From Dysgonamonadaceae bacterium (GTDB taxonomy: Bacteria > Bacteroidota > Bacteroidia > Bacteroidales > Azobacteroidaceae): a stretch of 64,000 bases of DNA. The DNA lies in contig JAITQA010000039.1 of assembly GCA_031289145.1 (NCBI GenBank), forward strand, positions 1-64,000, given 5' to 3'. The position numbers and the translations under genes were made by a program. The notes beneath the pieces are model-generated. The model was not told where the DNA came from. It did not search any database and saw only the letters and a program-made list of their open reading frames with translations. This document shows, piece by piece, positions 8,115 to 15,304 of this stretch; position 1 is the first letter of the stretch; each line of letters begins with the position of its first letter.

Positions 8115-9058
8115 CAAGCAGCCAGGTAACGGAAATTAATACTAAATGTTAATTTACCCCCCCCCTCGTTAAATAATGTTAATTTAGAGACGGCGGCATT
8201 CGGGGTTTTCCACTTGGAAAACACGTCTTTGACTGCATGTTTCGGTTTCCAACCCAAAGCAATTAACGGCGCAGGGTTGCCGGTTGATGTCATTATTTCG
8301 TTTTCCCGGTATGGTAAAACACCCCAATTCAAAACAGATGAACTGCTTGTGGCTTCTTTGGCTGTTTCTACAAACGCTTTAATTGTAATGCTATTACCCG
8401 TACAAACATCAAATTCGCAGAATGATTTATTAAATTGTGTTGATAGTACTGTTTTATAGGCATTAACCACATCTTTTATATAAATAAAATCTCGTGTTTG
8501 TTCCCCTTTCGTTAAATCAATCGGATTGTTTTGTTTGAGCTCTTCTATAATATGTGGAACAAATTTAGAAGGAGAATCATTTTCTCCGAACATGTGAAAT
8601 ATTTTCATATTGACAAGATTACATTCCTGTCGCTGAAGTTGTAACCATTGCAACGCATTTTGTTTTGAAAGCGTATAATCCTGCAAATAATTATATGTTT
8701 TATTCTGATTTGAATTGAAAAACGAATCAGTATTAACAAAAATTTCGACCTTATATTTTTCTGAAAATTCAAAAAGAATTGCAGGTAATATGATATTTGT
8801 ATTTAGTAAATCTTTTATTGGTTCGTTTTTTCTACGATAAATAGTTGCCGTATGTATTACCGCATAAATATTTTCACGAATAAAAATAGCTTCTAAATTT
8901 TCGTCCGAACTATAAACTTTAAGATTCAGATGATTTATACGGAATAAATTATCAATATTATATTCTAAACCAATTACATTATATTCATTTTTCAATAATA
9001 ATGCCAAATGGCTTCCTAAAAAACCATTTATTCCTGTTATCAATATTGTTTTCATCAT
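8114..9058 (-). CDS. prt: CDP-paratose synthase-like SDR (RfbS/Abe family)
   Basis: A 314-residue SDR that should reduce CDP-3,6-dideoxy-4-hexulose. It has GINGFLG (9-15), the catalytic pair Y128 and K132 in YTLSK, and TIYRRKNEP followed by N-x-x-L, which matches recalled Salmonella RfbS around its RHNEP motif. The last 27 or so residues read through a G9 tract and a 12-bp direct repeat and do not resemble the family, which normally ends near the GWKPK region plus one helix. ATGs at 9058, 9055 and 9073 are possible starts; 9058 follows the TAA of ddhD and avoids a 14-bp overlap. Confidence 0.75.
   Translation of the reverse strand: MMKTILITGINGFLGSHLALLLKNEYNVIGLEYNIDNLFRINHLNLKVYSSDENLEAIFIRENIYAVIHTATIYRRKNEPIKDLLNTNIILPAILFEFSEKYKVEIFVNTDSFFNSNQNKTYNYLQDYTLSKQNALQWLQLQRQECNLVNMKIFHMFGENDSPSKFVPHIIEELKQNNPIDLTKGEQTRDFIYIKDVVNAYKTVLSTQFNKSFCEFDVCTGNSITIKAFVETAKEATSSSSVLNWGVLPYRENEIMTSTGNPAPLIALGWKPKHAVKDVFSKWKTPNAAVSKLTLFNEGGGKLTFSINFRYLAA
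8145..8186. repeat. 12-bp direct repeat flanking a C9/G9 tract
   Basis: The sequence aatgttaattta occurs exactly at 8145-8156 and 8175-8186, with nine C (G on the coding strand) at 8157-8165 between them. It lies inside the 3' end of the paratose-synthase-like gene. On the coding strand, eight or ten G would each bring an in-frame TAA within two codons of the tract. Confidence 0.85.
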
Positions 9059-9059
9059 C

Positions 9060-9743
9060 TTATTCCCAATCATCCGTTTTCACCTTATCTTCCTCTACTC
9101 CTTTACCTGTCAAATATTGTTTAAACCCTTTAATCATTGCCGGAGGACCCGAAATGAAAAACGCACCGGCGTCTGGATGCATACTATATATTTTTTCGAT
9201 ATCAATCACGCCATCTGTATCCTGATAAAATACAGTTGCTTGTATATCCTGATTTATTAGTTTTGCTTTTTTAAGTTCGTTATGATAAAAATGCAAATCC
9301 TTATTTCTAACGCCTAAATATAAATTAGGATTACTGTATTCGGCAAACGAATTATCTGTAAACAACGACAAAAAAGGGGTGATACCTGTCCCTCCGGCAA
9401 TAAAAACGGTGTTGTTTTTATCATGTTCTTGTGTAAACAAATCGCCGAAAGGTAGTTTGAGCCAGACTTCTCTGCCCGTAACCAATTCGTTTTCCATACG
9501 TTTAGTAAACGCGCCTTTCACCGAGTAGGTGATTTTGATATTCTCTTCCTGCGGACTTGTCTGTATGGAAAAACAGCGCGATTCCGGCCAAGCGCTTGAC
9601 GGATCATATTCATCCAAAGCTAAATGAAGAAATTCACCCGGAGCGAATTTGAATTTCTTTGGAGAACTGAATTCGAGCGTATATACGCCGGAGGTTGGAT
9701 TTTGGATAGACATGATTTCTGCCTTGTATTTTTTTGCCAACAT
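9060..9743 (-). CDS. ddhD: CDP-6-deoxy-glucoseen reductase-like flavoprotein without ferredoxin domain
   Basis: A 227-residue ferredoxin-NADP reductase fold. The FAD motif is RCFSIQTS (56-63) and the NAD(P) motif is GGTGITPFLS (117-126). It should pass electrons from NAD(P)H to the iron-sulfur dehydrase encoded immediately upstream, completing C3 deoxygenation. Known enterobacterial homologues (RfbI, AscD) are about 330 residues with an N-terminal plant-type [2Fe-2S] domain. That domain is absent here, and no cysteine cluster is seen. Either a separate ferredoxin serves, or electrons go directly to the dehydrase cluster. Confidence 0.8.
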   Translation of the reverse strand: MLAKKYKAEIMSIQNPTSGVYTLEFSSPKKFKFAPGEFLHLALDEYDPSSAWPESRCFSIQTSPQEENIKITYSVKGAFTKRMENELVTGREVWLKLPFGDLFTQEHDKNNTVFIAGGTGITPFLSLFTDNSFAEYSNPNLYLGVRNKDLHFYHNELKKAKLINQDIQATVFYQDTDGVIDIEKIYSMHPDAGAFFISGPPAMIKGFKQYLTGKGVEEDKVKTDDWE

Positions 9744-9760
9744 TCTTTTCTCTTTTACCC

Positions 9761-11080
9761 TTACATGTATGGATTTGAAGTGAGAAATTCATCAAATACG
9801 CTTTCGATATAATCAAACATTTCGTCGGTCAATCCGGGATAGGTGCCAAGAAAGAAAGTGTTGTGCATGATGGTTTGCGTATTTGTCAGCTTGCCTGCAA
9901 TGCGGAAGTCCTTGTTGAGGTAAGCCGGTTGCCGGGTCAGGTCGCCTGCGAAGAGGTTGCGGGTTTCTATTAACCTGCTGTTGAGCAGGGCGGTCAGTTG
10001 GTCGCGGGTGAACGGCGCACCGTCGCGCAAGGTGACGATGAAACTGAACCAGGCAGGGTCGGCATGCTCGGTGGCTTCCGGCAGGATGAAATATTGCGGA
10101 TACTTGGAGAGTATGCCTGTATGCTTTTTGAAATTTGCTTTCCTTTTTTCGCAGAAAGAGGGCAGTTTGTCTATTTGTGCGGAACCAATGGCTGCCTGCC
10201 AGTCGGTCATCTTGAGGTTATAGCCCACTTCGGAATAGACGTATTTATGGTCATAGCCGAGAGGCAGGCGTCCGAAAGTTTGCGAGAAGCGTTTGCCGCA
10301 GGTGTTGTTTTCGCCTCCGGCGCAATAGCAATCGCGCCCCCAGTCGCGGAACGCTCTGACTAATTTGGCCAGTTGTGGATCGTTGGTCGCCACGGCGCCT
10401 CCTTCGCCGGTAGTGATATGATGCGCCGGATAGAAAGAGATGGTGGAAATATGTCCGAAAGTACCGGTATATTGTCCGCGGTATTTGCTGCCGAGCGCGT
10501 CGCAATTGTCTTCGATCACCCAAAGACGGTGTTTTTCAGCCAACTGCATAACTGCATCCAAATGGAAAGGGTTGCCCAATGTATGCGCCAGGAAGATGCA
10601 CTTGGTTTTTGGGGAAATAGCCTTTTCCAAGGCTTCGGGATCGATATTGTAAGTAGGAATATCGACATCGACAAAGACGGGAACCAAACCATATTGCACA
10701 ATGGGCGCTACGGTAGCCGGAAAACCGGCCGCTACGGATATGACTTCGTCGCCGGGTTTCAAACGTCGGTCGCCTAATTTCTCTGAGGTGAGCGCTGAAA
10801 ATGCCAACAAATTTGCCGACGATCCGGAATTGGTCAATAAAACATGCTCAACTCCCAAAAAATCAGCAATCTTTTCAGAAAATTCTTCCGAAAAACGTCC
10901 CTCTGTCAGCCAAAAATCAAGAGATGCTTCAACTGCATTAATCAATTCTTTTTCATCGAAAACCCTTCCTGCATAATTTATACGGGTTTTACCCGGAATA
11001 AACGCCTCCCGAGCAAATTTAATCTGATGATACGCTATCGTTTTTGCAATAATTTCTTGTCGTAAACTTTTTATATCCAT
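9761..11080 (-). CDS. ddhC: CDP-6-deoxy-D-xylo-4-hexulose 3-dehydrase (E1)
   Basis: A 439-residue PMP-dependent, iron-sulfur dehydrase of the DegT/aminotransferase fold that removes the C3 hydroxyl of CDP-4-keto-6-deoxyglucose. The usual Schiff-base lysine is replaced by histidine (H220 in SFYPAHHITTGEGG), the mark of the dehydrase. Cysteines at 193, 251, 253 and 261 give a C-x57-C-x-C-x7-C pattern, which matches the [2Fe-2S] ligand spacing known for E1 of Yersinia/Salmonella. NSGSSAN (84-90) is the phosphate-binding region. It sits between ddhB and ddhD, 20 and 17 bases from them. One of the safest assignments in the window. Confidence 0.95.
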   Translation of the reverse strand: MDIKSLRQEIIAKTIAYHQIKFAREAFIPGKTRINYAGRVFDEKELINAVEASLDFWLTEGRFSEEFSEKIADFLGVEHVLLTNSGSSANLLAFSALTSEKLGDRRLKPGDEVISVAAGFPATVAPIVQYGLVPVFVDVDIPTYNIDPEALEKAISPKTKCIFLAHTLGNPFHLDAVMQLAEKHRLWVIEDNCDALGSKYRGQYTGTFGHISTISFYPAHHITTGEGGAVATNDPQLAKLVRAFRDWGRDCYCAGGENNTCGKRFSQTFGRLPLGYDHKYVYSEVGYNLKMTDWQAAIGSAQIDKLPSFCEKRKANFKKHTGILSKYPQYFILPEATEHADPAWFSFIVTLRDGAPFTRDQLTALLNSRLIETRNLFAGDLTRQPAYLNKDFRIAGKLTNTQTIMHNTFFLGTYPGLTDEMFDYIESVFDEFLTSNPYM

Positions 11081-11100
11081 TGGTTTTTAGTTATTAACTT

Positions 11101-12177
11101 TTAACTCTCAAAATATTGTAGTATTTGTTTTTCACAGAATGAACGCATCTCTACCCCTTGCTTATAGGCTTTTGTCCATTCTACAATGTTATTAATCGCC
11201 GTTTCGATATCCCATTTCGGATACCATCCCAATCGTGTTTTTGCTTTTGAACAATCTAATTTCAGGCAGGTCGCTTCATGCGGCTGAGGATTTGTATCTA
11301 TCTCATAAGATGCATCTTCACCCCACAAATTACATAATTTACCTATCATCCATTCCACCGTTTTAGCATCCGAATCATTGGGTCCAAAATTCCAAGCTTC
11401 AGCATATTTACTACCATCCATCAACAGTTTGGCGCCCAGCATCAGGTAGCCCGACAACGGTTCCAAAACGTGCTGCCATGGCCGTATTGCGTATGGACTG
11501 CGGATTTTCACTTTTTCGCCATGGCCGATTGTCCGTATAAAATCGGGTATCAAACGATCCGACGCCCAATCACCCCCACCGATAACATTTCCCGCACGGG
11601 CGGAAGCCAATGCTACCTGATGCGTTTTTCCGTAATCTGCCGGATTGAAAAACGAACTTCGAAAAGAAGACGTTACCAGTTCCGAACAAGCTTTACTATT
11701 CGAATACGGGTCATAACCTCCCATCGGCTCATTTTCACGGTATCCCCACAACCATTCTCTGTTTTCGTAACATTTGTCGGTCGTCACATTTACCACCGCA
11801 CGCACTGATTTTGTGTGACGTATGGCTTCCAGCAAATTGACTGTTCCCATCACATTGATAGAATAGGTATCTAGGGGATTTTTATAAGAATCTCTGACCA
11901 AAGCTTGGGCTGCCAAATGAATAACCATATCCGGCTGCACTTCCAATAAAGCTTTTGATAGCGCTTGATAATCCCTTACGTCTGCAATATAAGAAGTGAT
12001 TAATTCCTTGATTTTAGCCACTTCGTACAACGAGGGATTTGTTGGCGGATTCAATGCATATCCATACACTTCAGCGCCTAATTGATTTAACAAAAGGCAC
12101 ATCCACGAGCCTTTAAATCCGGAATGCCCGGTAAGAAATACTTTTTTACCTTTATAGCTATTCAATAAATCTACCAT
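11101..12177 (-). CDS. ddhB: CDP-glucose 4,6-dehydratase
   Basis: A 358-residue extended SDR that converts CDP-glucose to CDP-4-keto-6-deoxyglucose. It has TGHSGFKGSW in the NAD site (from residue 17), the active-site loop TTDKCYENREW and the catalytic Y158/K162 pair in YSNSK. The HSGFKGSW form of the glycine motif is typical of this enzyme rather than of dTDP-glucose dehydratase. I chose the ATG at 12177; an in-frame GTG at 12186 would add three residues. The start lies inside the 3' end of ddhA (7-bp overlap), so the two are translationally coupled. Confidence 0.93.
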   Translation of the reverse strand: MVDLLNSYKGKKVFLTGHSGFKGSWMCLLLNQLGAEVYGYALNPPTNPSLYEVAKIKELITSYIADVRDYQALSKALLEVQPDMVIHLAAQALVRDSYKNPLDTYSINVMGTVNLLEAIRHTKSVRAVVNVTTDKCYENREWLWGYRENEPMGGYDPYSNSKACSELVTSSFRSSFFNPADYGKTHQVALASARAGNVIGGGDWASDRLIPDFIRTIGHGEKVKIRSPYAIRPWQHVLEPLSGYLMLGAKLLMDGSKYAEAWNFGPNDSDAKTVEWMIGKLCNLWGEDASYEIDTNPQPHEATCLKLDCSKAKTRLGWYPKWDIETAINNIVEWTKAYKQGVEMRSFCEKQILQYFES

Positions 12178-12941
12178 ATTTTCCACTTGGCTTTATTTTG
12201 TTCCCAGACTGCTTCCAACTCGTTTTTATCGCGCAACGTATCCATCGGACGCCAAAAACCTGTATGTTTGAATGCCACCATTTGATTGTTTTTCGCCAGA
12301 TTTTCCATAGGAGCGCGTTCCCATATTGTAGAATCACCGGCAATATGGTCAAATACTTGCGGTTCGCATACAAAAAAACCGCCATTAATCCATGCCCCAT
12401 CTCCGCTGGGCTTTTCTTCAAATGAAGTAACCGAATCATTTTCATCAAAAACCAATGCCCCAAACCGTCCGGATGGTTGTACTGCCGTAACCGTACAATA
12501 TTTATGATTCCTTTTGTGAAATTCCACCAAGGCTTTAATATCAACATCACTGACGCCATCGCCGTAAGTCAGCATAAAAGTTTCATTTCCAATATAGGAT
12601 TGAATCCGTTTTATGCGTCCTCCGGTCATCGTATCAATACCGGTATCAACTAAAGCTATTGTCCACGGTTCGACATGGTTATTGTGTACCGTAGTTATAT
12701 TGTTCTTCAAATCAATAGTAACATCCGACTGATGCAAGAAATAATTGACAAAATATTCTTTGATAACATATCCCTTATAACCCAGACAAACCACAAAATC
12801 GTTGTATCCGTATGATGAATATATTTTCATGATGTGCCAAAGAATCGGCATTCCGCCAATTTCGACCATCGGCTTGGGTCTCACAACCGTCTCCTCAGAT
12901 AAACGGGTTCCTAAGCCTCCCGCTAAAATAACTACTTTCAT
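12171..12941 (-). CDS. ddhA: Glucose-1-phosphate cytidylyltransferase
   Basis: A 256-residue nucleotidyltransferase making CDP-glucose from CTP and glucose-1-phosphate. The N-terminus MKVVILAGGLGTRLSEET and then RPKPMVEIGG is the substrate-binding signature of RfbF/AscA. The open frame continues upstream to 12977, but I chose the ATG at 12941 because family members begin directly with the MKVVILAGG strand. It heads the block ddhA-ddhB-ddhC-ddhD-prt. A terminator-like hairpin lies just upstream, between it and the dehydrogenase gene. Confidence 0.95.
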   Translation of the reverse strand: MKVVILAGGLGTRLSEETVVRPKPMVEIGGMPILWHIMKIYSSYGYNDFVVCLGYKGYVIKEYFVNYFLHQSDVTIDLKNNITTVHNNHVEPWTIALVDTGIDTMTGGRIKRIQSYIGNETFMLTYGDGVSDVDIKALVEFHKRNHKYCTVTAVQPSGRFGALVFDENDSVTSFEEKPSGDGAWINGGFFVCEPQVFDHIAGDSTIWERAPMENLAKNNQMVAFKHTGFWRPMDTLRDKNELEAVWEQNKAKWKIW

Positions 12942-12949
12942 AATTTTTG

Positions 12950-12997
12950 TAAAGAAAAAATTTTGACATGACAGCATTGCTGAATCCGCATGTCAAA
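12950..12997 (-). terminator. Terminator-like hairpin before ddhA
   Basis: On the minus strand TTTGACATG and CATGTCAAA (12989-12997 and 12962-12970) form a perfect 9-bp stem with an inner CAGC/GCTG pair, followed by a T-rich run (12950-12960). It lies after tviB and before ddhA in a locus otherwise transcribed as one unit, so it may attenuate the ddh block unless an UpxY-modified polymerase reads through. Confidence 0.6.
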
Positions 12998-13041
12998 CTT
13001 GTTTTTGGTGTCTTTAAATTTTATCATGAACTTGATTACGC

Positions 13042-14322
13042 TCACTTTACTTTATATAGCATCTCTTTGTTATGTAGCAATGAAGATAAGTCAGCGTTTT
13101 GAAACGCCTTGTGCGCCACCGCTTCCACCACTGCCTCAAACTTCCCGTCCGGCATTTCCGTCAAAACCGCCAATCCGTATTCATGCATTACCTCCTCCGT
13201 ACTCGCCCACGGGTCATAAATCGTCACATTCGTTCCATATTCTTTCAGCGCCTTGACCACATCCACCACCTTGCTATTCCGTATATCCGGGCAATTCTCT
13301 TTGAAAGTAATCCCCAGCACCAGAACATTCGCGCCTTTTACCTGTATCCCCTGTTTGATCATCTTTTTCACCACTTCGCTTGCCACATATTCGCCCATTG
13401 TATCGTTCATCCGGCGACCGGCGAGGATGATTTCGGGATGATAACCGTATTCCTGCGCTTTCTGCGCCAGGTAATAGGGGTCAACGCTGATGCAGTGTCC
13501 GCCAACCAATCCCGGCTTGAAAGGCAGGAAATTCCATTTCGTTCCGGCAGCCTCCAGGACGGCATTGGCATCAATACCCATCCTGTCGAAAATCTTTTTC
13601 AGTTCATTGACAAAAGCGATGTTGATGTCGCGTTGGGAATTTTCGATTACTTTGGCCGCTTCCGCTACGCGAATCGTCGGCGCCAAATGTGTGCCCGCCG
13701 TGATCACCGAAGCATATAAATCATTTACTTTTTCTCCGATTTCGGGTGTAGAACCCGAAGTCACTTTTTTGATTTTTTCGACCGTATGTTCCTTATCGCC
13801 CGGATTGATTCGTTCGGGCGAATAACCGGCGAAAAAGTCTATGTTAAATTTCAAGCCGGAAGTTTTCTCAACAACCGGAATGCAATCTTCTTCCGTGGCG
13901 CCCGGATAAACCGTTGATTCATAAATTACGATATCTCCCTTGCCGATTACCTTACCCACCGTTTCACTGGCTTTGTACAAAGGGCTTAAGTCGGGACGGT
14001 TGTTTTTATCGACCGGCGTGGGGACGGTTATAATATAGTAATTGCAGTTTTTAATGTCGTTCAAATCGGAAGAGCAGAAAAGTCCTGTTTGATTGGGAGA
14101 TTGCGGGTCATCCTGAACTTGATTCGGGACCTCCCAATGGCAAGTGCATAGAACCGATTGAAGAATGGATGCTTCCACCTCTAAGGTTTTGTCTATTCCG
14201 GACATCAATTCTTCCACCCGTTTTTTATTTATATCAAAACCTACGACCGGATATTTGGTAGCAAACAACCGAGCCAAAGGCAATCCCACATAACCCAATC
14301 CAATAACCGCTATTCGTATCAT
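13042..14322 (-). CDS. tviB: UDP-N-acetyl-hexosamine 6-dehydrogenase (TviB/WbpO type)
   Basis: A 426-residue UDP-sugar dehydrogenase that should oxidise C6 of UDP-GlcNAc or UDP-GalNAc to the uronic acid. It has GLGYVGLPLA (8-17), TVPTPVDK (99-106), YSPERINPGD (167-176) and the catalytic C277 in GGHCISVDPYY. Compared with recalled Salmonella TviB there is an insertion of about 21 residues near positions 59-79, encoded by a palindromic element at 14092-14138 that keeps the frame. It is followed 10 bases after the C4-epimerase gene, the TviB/TviC arrangement that yields UDP-GalNAcA. Confidence 0.88.
   Translation of the reverse strand: MIRIAVIGLGYVGLPLARLFATKYPVVGFDINKKRVEELMSGIDKTLEVEASILQSVLCTCHWEVPNQVQDDPQSPNQTGLFCSSDLNDIKNCNYYIITVPTPVDKNNRPDLSPLYKASETVGKVIGKGDIVIYESTVYPGATEEDCIPVVEKTSGLKFNIDFFAGYSPERINPGDKEHTVEKIKKVTSGSTPEIGEKVNDLYASVITAGTHLAPTIRVAEAAKVIENSQRDINIAFVNELKKIFDRMGIDANAVLEAAGTKWNFLPFKPGLVGGHCISVDPYYLAQKAQEYGYHPEIILAGRRMNDTMGEYVASEVVKKMIKQGIQVKGANVLVLGITFKENCPDIRNSKVVDVVKALKEYGTNVTIYDPWASTEEVMHEYGLAVLTEMPDGKFEAVVEAVAHKAFQNADLSSLLHNKEMLYKVK
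14092..14138. repeat. 47-bp palindromic element inside tviB
   Basis: The outer arms attgggag (14092-14099) and ctcccaat (14131-14138) are a perfect 8-bp inverted repeat. Inside, gggtcatcctgaa and ttcgggacc form an imperfect second arm around cttga. The TCATCCTGAACTTG core resembles a short repeat common between genes of many bacteria. Here it is translated in frame as part of a 21-residue insertion. Confidence 0.8.
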
Positions 14323-14332
14323 AATTTATAAT

Positions 14333-15304
14333 TCATAATTCCCCAAAGTACCATTCCACCGCCTCCTTAAGTCCCTGTTTGAAACTGTATTGCGGTTGAT
14401 AGTGCAATAGTCTTTGCGCTTTTTCAATACTTGCCAAAGAATGGGGAATATCACCCAAACGGTTTGGGCCGTGTACCACTTCCACATCGGCGATGGCCGG
14501 ATCAAATTCGCTTAAATACGCTTTCAGGTAATTTGCCAATTGATTCAAATTGGTTCTTTCCCCATAAGCCGTATTATACACGGTATTCAAAGCCTCCGGA
14601 TTTTGCGTTTCAAGCGCCAGCAGATTCATTTGAACCACATTTTTTATATAGGTGAAATCGCGGGAATAGTCGCCGTCGCCATTGATGACCGGCGATTCGT
14701 GCCGTATCAGTTTTTTTACAAACAATGGAATAACCGCTGCATACGCGCCATCCGGGTCTTGCCGTTGGCCGAATACATTGAAATAGCGCAAGCCGATACA
14801 TTCCATATTGTAGGTTTTGGCAAAAACATCGGCATACAGTTCGTTCACATACTTTGTGACGGCATAAGGAGAAAGCGGTTTCCCTATTTTGTCTTCGATT
14901 TTCGGCAAAGCAGTCGAATCGCCGTAAGTAGAAGAACTGGCTGCATAAACAAAACGTTTTACTTTTGCATCCCTTGCTGCTACCAGCATGTTCAAAAAGC
15001 CGGAAACATTGACTTCGTTGCTTGTGACGGGGTCTTGGATAGAACGGGGAACAGAGCCTAAAGCGGCTTCATGCAACACATATTCGGCGCCTTCAATCGC
15101 TTTCCGGCAATCCGACATATTCCGGATATCTCCGATAATCAATTGAAAATTTTTATTATGTAGAAACGAAAGTATATTTTCAATTTTTCCGGTAGAAAAA
15201 TTATCTAAGCAAACAACGGAATATTGCTGTTCCAACAATGCTTCGCAGAGATTGCTCCCTATAAATCCGGATCCGCCGGTTACTACTATTTTTTTTCGGT
15301 CCAT
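14333..15304 (-). CDS. tviC: UDP-N-acetyl-hexosamine(uronate) C4-epimerase (TviC/WbpP type)
   Basis: A 323-residue extended SDR. It has GGSGFIGSN in the NAD site (about 10-18), ASSSTYGD and the YAVTK catalytic motif, then YFNVFGQRQDP, which is typical of the TviC/WbpP group of N-acetylated sugar 4-epimerases. It should interconvert the gluco and galacto forms of the UDP-HexNAc or its uronate made by the neighbouring dehydrogenase. The start is the ATG at 15304, sharing one base with the flippase stop (TGATG); the longer frame begins with TTG at 15307. Confidence 0.88.
   Translation of the reverse strand: MDRKKIVVTGGSGFIGSNLCEALLEQQYSVVCLDNFSTGKIENILSFLHNKNFQLIIGDIRNMSDCRKAIEGAEYVLHEAALGSVPRSIQDPVTSNEVNVSGFLNMLVAARDAKVKRFVYAASSSTYGDSTALPKIEDKIGKPLSPYAVTKYVNELYADVFAKTYNMECIGLRYFNVFGQRQDPDGAYAAVIPLFVKKLIRHESPVINGDGDYSRDFTYIKNVVQMNLLALETQNPEALNTVYNTAYGERTNLNQLANYLKAYLSEFDPAIADVEVVHGPNRLGDIPHSLASIEKAQRLLHYQPQYSFKQGLKEAVEWYFGEL

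Noticed and set aside
12158..12559. 133-residue minus-strand frame inside ddhA
   Set aside because: It is a shifted-frame shadow of the well-supported cytidylyltransferase.
13099..13719. 206-residue plus-strand frame opposite tviB
   Set aside because: Antisense shadow of a conserved gene; long only because of its codon use.
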